From NCBI GenBank assembly GCA_964650965.1, contig CAZYYO010000004.1, positions 1-64,000 on the forward strand: a DNA stretch of 64,000 nucleotides, in the 5' to 3' direction. The position numbers were made by a program, and so were the translations under genes. This DNA is from CAZYYO01 sp964650965. GTDB lineage: Bacteria > Bacillota > Clostridia > Lachnospirales > Lachnospiraceae. Positions 45,621 to 52,784 of this stretch are shown piece by piece. The number at the start of each line of letters is the position of its first letter. The stretch's first letter is position 1. The notes beneath the pieces were generated by a model. That model was not told where the DNA came from. It made no database searches and saw only the letters and a list, made by a program, of their open reading frames with translations.

Positions 45621-46544
45621 TCATATAATTCGATTGGCTTCTCCCCAGTGAAGATAATCCTCCTGGTCCCAGCTTACTTCTTGATTTCCATGCATAATTT
45701 GATATAAATTCTTGGCGGCAAACATATCTTGGAAAAAAGCATCCATATCGCCCCGCTCTTTTGACACCATGGATCTGGTATGTAACAGGTGAAGACAAAT
45801 ATTCCAGTTTCCCGCCCTTCCAATATGAGCTATTCCTTTATTACAATAATACAATGCCTCATCAAACATTTTTAAATGTCTGGCACATACCGCGATATTA
45901 CCGCAGATGCCTGCCTTTTGCTTATAGAAATTCTCCTGAGACAATGTATTTGTATGATTCTGACAAATCTGATAGAGCTGAAGAAAAATGGCCATCGCTT
46001 CCTGATATCTTTCCTCCGCCAAATAAGAAATCCCAATATTATTTAATAACAATGTTTCAATCTGGTTCAATCGCATATCCATAGATGTATGAATTCCATC
46101 AAAATCTGGATGGGTCATTTGAAACAACGAAATCAGTTCCCTTGTCTGTGTCCCAACGTGTGCCCCACTAATCTGATACCACAGGATCTGGACCATCTGG
46201 CAAAATTGATGTTCCCAGATATGATTGGAATCTTTGATTTGTTCCAGAATCCATAGTTTCTCTTCCACCTGAGCCTCCTGCTGAAATTCCATTGCTGCAA
46301 GGAGCTCCTTTTGTAATTTTTTTACCTGCATTTCCCGTTCATTTGCAAATGAAAAATAAGAAAAACCAGGTTCCCCCAAACGTTCCATAAGTAATTCAAA
46401 GGTGTGTCTGGATGGTACCTGGCTTCCATTTTCAATTTTTGACAGAGTGCTGACAGCACAGATTCCTTCTGCCAGTTTCTCCTGTGTGATTTTCTTCTCT
46501 TTGCGAATGCTACGTATCACATTCCCCATAGATTGTTTCTCCAT
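45621..46544 (-). CDS. XRE/TPR regulator (RRNPP/Rgg-like)
   Basis: 307 aa. The HTH (about 8-62: IRSIRKEKKITQEKLAEGICAVSTLSKIENGSQVPS) is followed by a helical C-terminus with TPR-like units (LLLNNIGISYLAEERYQEAMAIFLQLYQIC, AGICGNIAVCARHLKMFDEALYYCNKGI). This layout is that of Rgg/PlcR-type peptide-sensing regulators. I saw no adjacent pheromone ORF. Two TTGGCAA direct repeats 50-76 bases upstream may be its operator. Confidence 0.8.
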   Translation of the reverse strand: MEKQSMGNVIRSIRKEKKITQEKLAEGICAVSTLSKIENGSQVPSRHTFELLMERLGEPGFSYFSFANEREMQVKKLQKELLAAMEFQQEAQVEEKLWILEQIKDSNHIWEHQFCQMVQILWYQISGAHVGTQTRELISLFQMTHPDFDGIHTSMDMRLNQIETLLLNNIGISYLAEERYQEAMAIFLQLYQICQNHTNTLSQENFYKQKAGICGNIAVCARHLKMFDEALYYCNKGIAHIGRAGNWNICLHLLHTRSMVSKERGDMDAFFQDMFAAKNLYQIMHGNQEVSWDQEDYLHWGEANRII

Positions 46545-46593
46545 ATCTCATTCCTCCCAAAAAAAGCATAGCACGAGATATAAGATACATCTA

Positions 46594-46620
46594 TTGGCAA
46601 ATTGCATTCTATCTTGGCAA
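46594..46620. promoter_or_regulatory. Direct-repeat operator candidate
   Basis: ttggcaa at 46594-46600 and again at 46614-46620, 20 bases apart (two helical turns), just upstream of the XRE/TPR gene and downstream of hpf. Confidence 0.4.
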
Positions 46621-46637
46621 TACGCAAACTGGTCTAT

Positions 46638-47168
46638 TTAGAATTCCGGTTCAATAAGACCATATGTATTTCCTTTTCTCTTATATACCACATTTACCTC
46701 ATCGGTCTCTGCATTACGGAATACAAAGAAATCATGTCCTAATAATTCCATTTGTACGCATGCATCCTCTGGATACATTGGTTTCATTCCAAATTTCTTA
46801 GAACGAATAATACGAATCTCCTCATCATCATCTACATCTTTGTTAATAAACTCTTCATTAAAAAATGCTGCCGCATTTTGCTGCTTGGTTATTAATTTAT
46901 GACGATACTTCTTCAGTTGCCGCTCAATGACTTCCTCAACCAAATCAATAGATACATACATATCATTACTAACCTGCTCTGAACGAATAATCTGACCCTT
47001 AACAGGAATGGTAACCTCTATTTTCTGTCTCTCTTTCTCAACACTTAATGTTGCGTGAGCCTCGGTCTCCTCCGCAAAATATTTGCCTAACTTATTCAGC
47101 TTCTCTTCAACAGCCTCCTTCAGTCCCTGTGTTAGTTCAATGTTTCTTCCTGTGATGGTAATTCTCAT
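46638..47168 (-). CDS. hpf: Ribosome hibernation-promoting factor, long form
   Basis: 176 aa from ATG 47168 (MRITITGRN), with AAGGGG upstream. The N-terminal RaiA/S30AE domain (about 1-95) binds the decoding site; a linker and the C-terminal dimer domain (EDACVQMELLGHDFFVFRNAETDEVNVVYKRKGNTYGLIEP) allow 100S ribosome formation. Expressed in slow growth. It has a clear promoter and a leader palindrome. Confidence 0.95.
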   Translation of the reverse strand: MRITITGRNIELTQGLKEAVEEKLNKLGKYFAEETEAHATLSVEKERQKIEVTIPVKGQIIRSEQVSNDMYVSIDLVEEVIERQLKKYRHKLITKQQNAAAFFNEEFINKDVDDDEEIRIIRSKKFGMKPMYPEDACVQMELLGHDFFVFRNAETDEVNVVYKRKGNTYGLIEPEF

Positions 47169-47206
47169 GATGTCCAACCCCTTTTTCCTGTATTTGATAC
47201 TACTTC

Positions 47207-47229
47207 GTAACGCCTTTGAAAGGTGTTAC
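47207..47229. repeat. Near-perfect 23-base palindrome in the hpf leader
   Basis: gtaacgccttt (47207-47217) faces aaaggtgttac (47219-47229), with one G-T pair. It lies between the hpf -10 and its start codon, so it can act as an RNA hairpin or an operator. Confidence 0.6.
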
Positions 47230-47242
47230 TGATCATGTATTT

Positions 47243-47270
47243 ATTATATCATATTCCTTTTTACGGGCAA
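47243..47270 (-). promoter_or_regulatory. Promoter of hpf
   Basis: Minus-strand TTGCCC (47265-47270), 16 bases, TATAAT (47243-47248). Upstream of it, 47316-47327 is the perfect palindrome ttgtgtacacaa, a possible regulator site between hpf and the divergent SDR gene. Confidence 0.65.
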
Positions 47271-47470
47271 TGCATTTTTGCATTATTTTCTGAAAAGTTT
47301 ATATTTTTTTTAATATTGTGTACACAAGGAGCCCTCATATTCCTTAATATTTTCAGAAACTTAATGAGAATCCCCTGTATTTGTGGTAAGATGATGGAAT
47401 ACATATCAGAAGATAAACTAGGATGAACGCCAATAAATGGGGACATCTTATAAACGAAGGAGGAGTTACG

Positions 47471-48199
47471 ATGAAAACTGCTTTTATATCCGGTGCTTCC
47501 AGAGGAATTGGACGTGCCATTGCTTATGCTTTGGGAAAGGAAGGGTATCATCTGGCCATCTGTTGTGAAAAATCAAGGGAGTTATTAGAAGAAACGGCAA
47601 ATGATCTTGAAAAACACTATCACACACAGGTCTTAACCTACACGGGAAATATTGGAGATGCTGCCTTTGTCTCGGAAATGGGGTTGGATATCATCCAACA
47701 CTGGGGACACATGGACATTGTTGTGAACAATGCAGGAATTGCTCATATTGGCCTAATCACCGAAATGGATACAGCCCAGTGGAATCACATGATGGACGTG
47801 AACCTTTCCTCCTGTTTCTATACCACCAAAGCCTTTGTGCCAGAAATGATCCAACAAAAATCTGGACACATCATCAATATCTCATCTATGTGGGGCACCT
47901 GTGGTGCATCTTGTGAAGTTGCCTATTCTGCTGCAAAGGGAGGAATGAATGCATTTACCCGCGCTTTAGCTAAGGAATTGGCTCCTTCTCATATTCGTGT
48001 AAATGCCATTACCTGTGGCGTCATCGATACGCAAATGAATCAAATGCTATCCGTAGATGAGAAAAGCGAATTAATAGAAGAAATACCCTGGGGACGTTTT
48101 GGCACACCAGAGGATGTTGCACTGGCTGTTACCTCTTTAATACACAGTCCTTCCTATCTTACTGGACAGATTATCGGTCTGGACGGGGCATATCTATGA
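47471..48199 (+). CDS. SDR family oxidoreductase (FabG-like)
   Basis: 242 aa from ATG 47471, which has AAGGAGGAG upstream. Classic SDR: SGASRGIG (7-14), NNAG (about 86-89), catalytic Ser138/139, YSAAK (Tyr152, Lys156). It looks like a 3-oxoacyl-ACP reductase-type enzyme. No other fatty-acid synthesis genes are adjacent, so its substrate may be different. The XRE gene follows. Confidence 0.85.
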   Translation: MKTAFISGASRGIGRAIAYALGKEGYHLAICCEKSRELLEETANDLEKHYHTQVLTYTGNIGDAAFVSEMGLDIIQHWGHMDIVVNNAGIAHIGLITEMDTAQWNHMMDVNLSSCFYTTKAFVPEMIQQKSGHIINISSMWGTCGASCEVAYSAAKGGMNAFTRALAKELAPSHIRVNAITCGVIDTQMNQMLSVDEKSELIEEIPWGRFGTPEDVALAVTSLIHSPSYLTGQIIGLDGAYL

Positions 48200-48230
48200 C
48201 AGTAAGGTAACCATCCCACGCAAAATATTC

Positions 48231-48259
48231 GCGTTTCGCAAATTACATATGCGTTTCGC
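48231..48259. promoter_or_regulatory. Direct-repeat operator candidate upstream of the XRE gene
   Basis: gcgtttcgc occurs at 48231-48239 and 48251-48259, 20 bases apart, separated by aaattacatat. It lies between the SDR stop and the regulator's start, a good place for autoregulation. The AATTACATATGC inside is shared with the palindrome at 1306-1317. Confidence 0.4.
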
Positions 48260-48326
48260 GTATTCTGGTATGAATTTCCATTTTTTGTTTTATGATTGTG
48301 TCATACAAATGAATGGAGGACGCAAT

Positions 48327-48689
48327 GTGAAGTTCGGCACTCGATTATCATACTTGCTGGAGATGGAACAAATCTCTCAACAACAGCTGTCACAAGAATT
48401 AAATATTTCGCCTTCTACCCTGAATGGGTATTTAAAAAACCGCCGTCAGCCTGACTATAAAACGTTACAGCGTGTGGCTGCTTATTTTGGTACCTCAACA
48501 GATTATCTTCTGGGTATGACCTCGGTACGTGAAAGTCCCGCAGGCTCTCTTTCTTCAGAGGAATCTCATTTGGTAGACATGTACCGTCTTATGACGGACA
48601 CTGGTCAGTCTATGATGATGGACGAGGCACACCTCATCTGGAGGCATAATAAGAAGCATGGGGAAGACACTGATCGTTTTAAATCTTAA
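48327..48689 (+). CDS. XRE family transcriptional regulator
   Basis: 120 aa. The GTG at 48327 is preferred: GGAGG lies 7 bases upstream, whereas the longer frame starts without an SD. HTH at about 1-65 (LSYLLEMEQISQQQLSQELNISPSTLNGYLKNRRQPDYKTLQRVAAYFGTSTDYLLG), then a short polar tail. Probably binds the GCGTTTCGC repeats upstream. Targets unknown. Confidence 0.82.
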   Translation: MKFGTRLSYLLEMEQISQQQLSQELNISPSTLNGYLKNRRQPDYKTLQRVAAYFGTSTDYLLGMTSVRESPAGSLSSEESHLVDMYRLMTDTGQSMMMDEAHLIWRHNKKHGEDTDRFKS

Positions 48690-48711
48690 TTTTATGTGCA
48701 AGCATACATAG

Positions 48712-48764
48712 AAAAAGCGTTACCAAACGGAATATTTTTTGCTTCCGTCTGGTAACGCTTTTTT
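48712..48764. terminator. Bidirectional terminator
   Basis: Long stem aaaaagcgttaccaaacggaa with ttccgtctggtaacgctttttt (one unpaired base), T on both sides, between the XRE gene and the convergent ABC ATPase. Confidence 0.88.
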
Positions 48765-48775
48765 CATTTTTTCTG

Positions 48776-49537
48776 CTATGTTAAATCGTGGTATTTTCCC
48801 AGGAACTCCCGGGTTCTTTCATTATCTGATTTAAACATCTGCTCTGGCGTTGTCTCTTCTACAATCACGCCCTTATCCATAAAAATCATTCGATCTGATA
48901 CATCTCTGGCAAAATTCATTTCATGGGTAACAATTACCATTGTCATATTCTCCTGCGCCAGTTCCTTAATTACCTTAAGTATTTCCAAGGTTAGTTCAGG
49001 ATCCAGTGCACTGGTAGGTTCATCAAAGAACAAAATCTTGGGTTGCATCGCCAAAGCTCTTGCAATGGATACTCGTTGCTGCTGTCCTCCGGATAATTGA
49101 CACGGATATGCAAGCTCTTTATCACTTAAGCCCATTTTTCTTAAGAGCTCCCTTGCCTCCGTAATCACCTCATCTTTGTTTCTTTTCTGTACGTTTAATG
49201 GTGCATCCACGATATTTTTCATTACCGTGTAATGTGGGAATAAATTAAAGTTCTGAAATACAAGGCCAAAATATCCCATTGCCTTTCTCTGCTGAGCCTT
49301 TGTTCCATACACAGCATGACCAGCCTGTGAAGAAACCACCTTGCTGTCCACATACAGCATCTCCCCATCATCCATTGTCTCTAGAAAGGTCGCACATCGA
49401 AGAAGTGTTGATTTTCCAGAACCAGAAGGACCAATGATAGAAACCACTTCTCCTTCAGCAACGGTTAGATTAATATCCTTCAAGACATCATTGCTGCCAA
49501 AGCTCTTCTTAACATGATTCATTTCCAATATATTCAT
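48776..49537 (-). CDS. Polar amino-acid ABC transporter ATP-binding protein
   Basis: 253 aa. Walker A GPSGSGKSTLL (about 36-46), Q-loop, signature LSGGQQQRVSIARAL, Walker B ILFFDEPTSALDPE, H-loop VTHEMNFA. It powers import with the permease and binding protein just upstream. It belongs to the GlnQ/ArtM/HisP group; the substrate is not specific. Confidence 0.94.
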   Translation of the reverse strand: MNILEMNHVKKSFGSNDVLKDINLTVAEGEVVSIIGPSGSGKSTLLRCATFLETMDDGEMLYVDSKVVSSQAGHAVYGTKAQQRKAMGYFGLVFQNFNLFPHYTVMKNIVDAPLNVQKRNKDEVITEARELLRKMGLSDKELAYPCQLSGGQQQRVSIARALAMQPKILFFDEPTSALDPELTLEILKVIKELAQENMTMVIVTHEMNFARDVSDRMIFMDKGVIVEETTPEQMFKSDNERTREFLGKYHDLT

Positions 49538-49551
49538 TTCTCTGGCTCCTT

Positions 49552-50202
49552 CTAATTATAATAGTTCATTCGCTTCTCAAAATATTCCATAATGGCCGCA
49601 ACCAGGAAGTTGAAGACATAATAGAATACGGCTGCTGCAATAAAGGGCACCATACTTTTCTGTGAAGCTGCCAGCGCTTTCGCCTGGGTGAACATTTCTG
49701 CATAGGCAATAGAAAAAGCCAAGGAAGTATCCTTAACCAAGGTAATCACTTCATTGGTTACGGATGGCAGAATTCTCTTAAATACCTGCGGTAAAATTAT
49801 TTTAAAGAAGGTCTGGGTACTACTATAGCCCAGCACTCTTGCTGCCTCGTACTGTCCCTGAGGCATGGATTCAATACCACTTCGGTATATTTCCGCAAAA
49901 TATGCTGCATAATTCAATGCAAATGCAATCACCACCGCATAGGCACGGTATGATGAGTTAATAGAAATACCAAATATGTAATATGGTCCAAAATAAACCA
50001 CAAGAAGCTGAAGCATCAAAGGTGTGCCTCTCATAATTGAAATATATATTTTAACAATATTTCTTATGATTGCATTCTTTGACATTCTTCCAAAGGAAAC
50101 AATCAGTCCCAACGGAAGTGAAAATAAAAGTGTCAGCAAGAAAATCTGTATGGTTGTCACCATACCCTGTGCCAACTGACTTAACATAACCTGAATACTC
50201 AA
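49552..50202 (-). CDS. Polar amino-acid ABC transporter permease
   Basis: 216 aa with about five TM segments and the permease EAA loop (EAARVLGYSSTQTFFKIILPQ). The N-terminal GMVTTIQIFLLTLLFSLPLGLIVSFGRMSKN is typical of the HisM type. It lies 9 bases after the binding-protein gene and 14 before the ATPase gene. Confidence 0.93.
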   Translation of the reverse strand: MSIQVMLSQLAQGMVTTIQIFLLTLLFSLPLGLIVSFGRMSKNAIIRNIVKIYISIMRGTPLMLQLLVVYFGPYYIFGISINSSYRAYAVVIAFALNYAAYFAEIYRSGIESMPQGQYEAARVLGYSSTQTFFKIILPQVFKRILPSVTNEVITLVKDTSLAFSIAYAEMFTQAKALAASQKSMVPFIAAAVFYYVFNFLVAAIMEYFEKRMNYYN

Positions 50203-50211
50203 AATAACCTC

Positions 50212-50991
50212 CTAAGGCTGTAAGGTGCATACGTCTGTATCAAACCACTTCTCAGAAATTTTTGCAAAGGTGCCATCCTTCACCATCTCAAGAAGTGTAG
50301 ACTGTACTTCATCTCTTAACTTGGTGTTGCCCTTATAGAATCCAACTCCGTACTGTTCTGTAGAAATCTGCTCATCTAAAATTACCAGTTCCCCATTCTT
50401 GTCTGCAATCTGATCCTTTGCAACAAAAATATCCATGGCTACTGCATCTACTGCTCCGGATTCTAAATCCATCAGCGCTGTATTGTATTCGCCAACTGTT
50501 AAAAACTGCGCGAAGCTATTTAATAAGGTCTCATTGTCTTCAATGGCAGACTGTGCAGAGGACTCCTTCTGTGCTTCTACAATCTTACCTGCCAAGCCTG
50601 CTAAATCAGTAATCCCTGAATTCTTCTTCACTACAACGACCTGAGAATTATCCATGTATGGATCGGTAAATGTGTACTGATCCTCGCGACCGTTCATGGT
50701 AAATCCATTCCAGATACAGTCAATGGTTCCTGATTCTAATTCCATATCCTTAGCATCCCAATCGATAGGCTGTAACACAATTTCCTTGCCCATTCTCTTA
50801 GCACATTCTGTTGCAAGTTCAATATCAAATCCTGTGAATTCTCCATCATCTCCCACATATCCAAACGGTGGGAAGTCCTGATCAAACCCAACGATAAAGG
50901 TATCCTCACTTGCTTTCTTGCCGCAGGCAGCCATGCCAAACATCATACAGCCGGCCATAACCAGTGCTAAAACTTTCTTCATGTTCTTCAT
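50212..50991 (-). CDS. Amino-acid ABC transporter binding lipoprotein
   Basis: 259 aa. Lipoprotein signal ends GMAAC (Cys23). The SBP_bac_3 fold is clear from FIVGFDQDFPPFGYVGDDGEFTGFDIELATECAKRMG and DCIWNGFTMNGREDQYTFTDPYM. Delivers a polar amino acid or cystine to the permease. The following 50992-51192 is T-rich spacer with no feature I can assign. Confidence 0.94.
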   Translation of the reverse strand: MKNMKKVLALVMAGCMMFGMAACGKKASEDTFIVGFDQDFPPFGYVGDDGEFTGFDIELATECAKRMGKEIVLQPIDWDAKDMELESGTIDCIWNGFTMNGREDQYTFTDPYMDNSQVVVVKKNSGITDLAGLAGKIVEAQKESSAQSAIEDNETLLNSFAQFLTVGEYNTALMDLESGAVDAVAMDIFVAKDQIADKNGELVILDEQISTEQYGVGFYKGNTKLRDEVQSTLLEMVKDGTFAKISEKWFDTDVCTLQP

Positions 50992-51192
50992 TTTGTTTCT
51001 CCCTTTTCCTCTTTATTTTCTGTCTTCTTCTGTGCCTGACAGTTTGTCTTTTCACTTTGTAAGCCTACTGTGGCACTTTAGTTGACTAACATGATAAAAA
51101 GGTACCATATTCGCGAGGAAAAGTAAAGATGGGGATTGCAAACTGATGCCCATCACATGAATTTCATCAAAAATATTTTTCACGCATTGCCG

Positions 51193-51221
51193 TTGCCATT
51201 ATAAGATTTTTTTGATAGAAT
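51193..51221 (+). promoter_or_regulatory. Promoter of the toxin transcript
   Basis: TTGCCA (51193-51198), 17 bases, TAGAAT (51216-51221). The start near 51228 puts GGTGCTACC at the 5' end of the RNA. Confidence 0.7.
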
Positions 51222-51319
51222 ATACGTGGTGCTACCTTGCACGGTAGGCGGTTAGCCCTCTTATGGAGGGTACGCCCTCCAAAGGCACTGTATTTCACAG
51301 TGAGAAAGGAGGGATTGCC

Positions 51320-51406
51320 ATGGTTAGTTATGCCGAGTTGTTTCAATTTGGATTGTTAATCGTAGCTATTGTTGGTCTTGTTTACAAGATTTCACATAAA
51401 AAATAA
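51320..51406 (+). CDS. Small hydrophobic type I toxin-like peptide
   Basis: 28 aa, starting MVSYAELFQFG, with a single membrane helix (about 8-22) and the basic tail YKISHKK; it resembles the short putative holin-like toxins of Firmicutes. AAGGAGGG (51306-51313) gives a 6-base spacing to the ATG. The leader can fold GGAGGG/CCCTCC (51265-51280) and CACTGT/ACAGTG (51286-51302), and the CCCTCC could also cover the real SD. The TAA lies inside the shared terminator stem. No phage gene is near, so it is a chromosomal locus. Confidence 0.75.
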   Translation: MVSYAELFQFGLLIVAIVGLVYKISHKK

Positions 51407-51442
51407 TCGCCCACAAGCCTGAAAACTTAAGCGATTATTTTT
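51399..51442. terminator. Shared bidirectional terminator of toxin and antisense RNA
   Basis: 12-bp stem aaaaataatcgc (51399-51410) / gcgattattttt (51431-51442), T-tract on each strand. The toxin stop codon is part of the left arm. Confidence 0.8.
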
Positions 51443-51490
51443 ATCAAATAATTTTGAGGGCTGACCGTCTATCGGTAGCACCTTTTTTCA
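51399..51490 (-). ncRNA. Candidate antisense antitoxin RNA
   Basis: Begins near 51490 after the minus-strand consensus promoter and stops at the shared terminator, about 90 bases. It overlaps the toxin mRNA's 3' end, and its 5' part carries GGTGCTACC (51474-51482) and CGGTCAGCCCTC (51456-51467), the same sequences as the toxin 5' end (51228-51236, 51249-51260). It fits a type I antitoxin. Confidence 0.65.
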
Positions 51491-51495
51491 TCTAT

Positions 51496-51524
51496 ATATT
51501 AGAATATAGATAATCATTTGTCAA
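51496..51524 (-). promoter_or_regulatory. Consensus promoter of the antisense RNA
   Basis: Minus-strand TTGACA (51519-51524), exactly 17 bases, TAATAT (51496-51501). Stronger than the toxin promoter, as expected for an antitoxin RNA. Confidence 0.8.
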
Positions 51525-51561
51525 TATAGAAGAGCTAAATTCTGAAGCTTTGCACTCCATC

Positions 51562-52554
51562 TCATCTATAATTCTTCAGAATCTCCTGCAGATAGTCACG
51601 ATACCCATCCACCACCTGCTTAGGTCCTGTAATTTGTATCTGGCTTCCCAAACCTGTAATCCATCCATAAAACTGATTACTCACCTCTACATTTACACGG
51701 ACAAGAATATGCTCCGCTGTATCCAGTGAACACCGCATCGTGACATCTGTACCAAAGCGGTCAATCAGTACTCCTGCCAGGCTTGTGCTGCATTCCAGGC
51801 TCACTATTTCCTCCTGACCCGCATACATGGAAAAGGTTTTCTTAGAATAAGAAGCTATGTCAATCTGGTTTCTCTCTCGTCCTCCGTCCCGTGGCTGGTC
51901 CAGTTCACTGGCATTTACCATCTTATCTACTCGATAATGACGAATCGACTGGGCGTCACTGTCATATGCCACCAGGTAATAATTCTCATTGTCCCACAGC
52001 AGGAAGCTGGGGCTGACCTGATACATGGCACCGTCCTTTCTCAATTCCCGCTTCTTCTCTGGTGTCCACTCTGTATACTGAAACTGCAGCCTGTGATTAT
52101 GATCAATGCATCTATAAATAACATCAATTGTATAGTAGATTCCCTCGTTTTCCGTTTTTGCCCGGTCTGCAACTACCACCTGTCGCTGAAGCTGTGTGCC
52201 TTCATATTTGCTGGACAGGGTCTCTAATTTCTTCACCAGTTCTCTGGACTTCTTCTCGGTGATAAACTTAGAAGCTGATACTGCGTCTACCAGAAGCTTT
52301 AGCTCAGGAAGTTCAAACTCCTTACTGGCCAGGTAATACCCTCCCTGGGCATCATCCGATTTCATAATATCCATCCCATACTGAATCAGTATCTCCATGT
52401 CAGAATAGATGCTCTTTCGTTCTGCCTTGATGCCATCCTCTGCCAGGCGTTCTATAATTTGCTTGGTTGTAAGGACATGATTCTCATCTGTTTCTCGATG
52501 CAGCATTTCCATGATACGAAGGATTTTCAATTTCTGATTTCCTGAATTGGCCAT
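51562..52554 (-). CDS. WYL-domain transcriptional regulator
   Basis: 330 aa. N-terminal winged HTH (about 8-65, ILRIMEMLHRETDENHVLTTKQIIERLAEDGIKAERKSIYSDMEIL), then the WYL domain with HNHRLQFQYTEWTPEKK and VSPSFLLWDNENYYLVAYD, and a WCX-like C-terminus. Such regulators sense small ligands or nucleic acids. It is divergent from the GlpA-like operon; a GCAACG/CGTTGC inverted repeat lies over that operon's -35. Confidence 0.87.
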   Translation of the reverse strand: MANSGNQKLKILRIMEMLHRETDENHVLTTKQIIERLAEDGIKAERKSIYSDMEILIQYGMDIMKSDDAQGGYYLASKEFELPELKLLVDAVSASKFITEKKSRELVKKLETLSSKYEGTQLQRQVVVADRAKTENEGIYYTIDVIYRCIDHNHRLQFQYTEWTPEKKRELRKDGAMYQVSPSFLLWDNENYYLVAYDSDAQSIRHYRVDKMVNASELDQPRDGGRERNQIDIASYSKKTFSMYAGQEEIVSLECSTSLAGVLIDRFGTDVTMRCSLDTAEHILVRVNVEVSNQFYGWITGLGSQIQITGPKQVVDGYRDYLQEILKNYR

Positions 52555-52640
52555 AGGTGTTCCCCTCCCCTTTTTTGCTCTGTTACAATCATTGTATCGT
52601 TTGTATTCCGCTTTGGCAACGAGGTTTTCGGAAATTACCG

Positions 52641-52669
52641 TTGCATTTTCTCCACTCCCATGCTATATT
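52641..52669 (+). promoter_or_regulatory. Promoter of the GlpA-like operon with overlapping inverted repeat
   Basis: TTGCAT (52641-52646), 17 bases, TATATT (52664-52669). GCAACG (52616-52621) and CGTTGC (52639-52644) are inverted, and the second copy covers the -35, a plausible repressor site. Confidence 0.6.
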
Positions 52670-52700
52670 GTTGTTAGAAAATATTAATAATTTTACCAGA

Positions 52701-52758
52701 GACGTGAGCAAGGTAAGAATAGGCGAAGAAATTCGTTCTGTTTTGTCTTGCTTTTTTT
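52701..52758 (+). terminator. Leader terminator, probable GlpP-controlled attenuator
   Basis: Stem AGCAAG (52707-52712) / CTTGCT (52747-52752) with inner AGAA/TTCT and CGAA/TTCG pairs, then seven T (52752-52758), 26 bases before the GlpA-like ATG. A terminator in the leader of glycerol-3-phosphate genes is how GlpP acts in Bacillus. Confidence 0.65.
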
Positions 52759-52784
52759 GCGTCCATAAGAGAGGAGATATTCAC

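Noticed and set aside
45514..45798. 95-residue N-terminal extension of Ddl
   Set aside because: No SD at the upstream start; AAGGAG directly precedes the canonical start at 45513. Similar apparent extensions of the GlpA-like, MurF, Map and CgeB-like proteins were rejected on the same ground.
51320..51406. Phage holin
   Set aside because: The peptide resembles holin-like toxins, but there are no phage genes nearby and the facing promoter plus shared terminator fit a type I toxin-antitoxin unit better.
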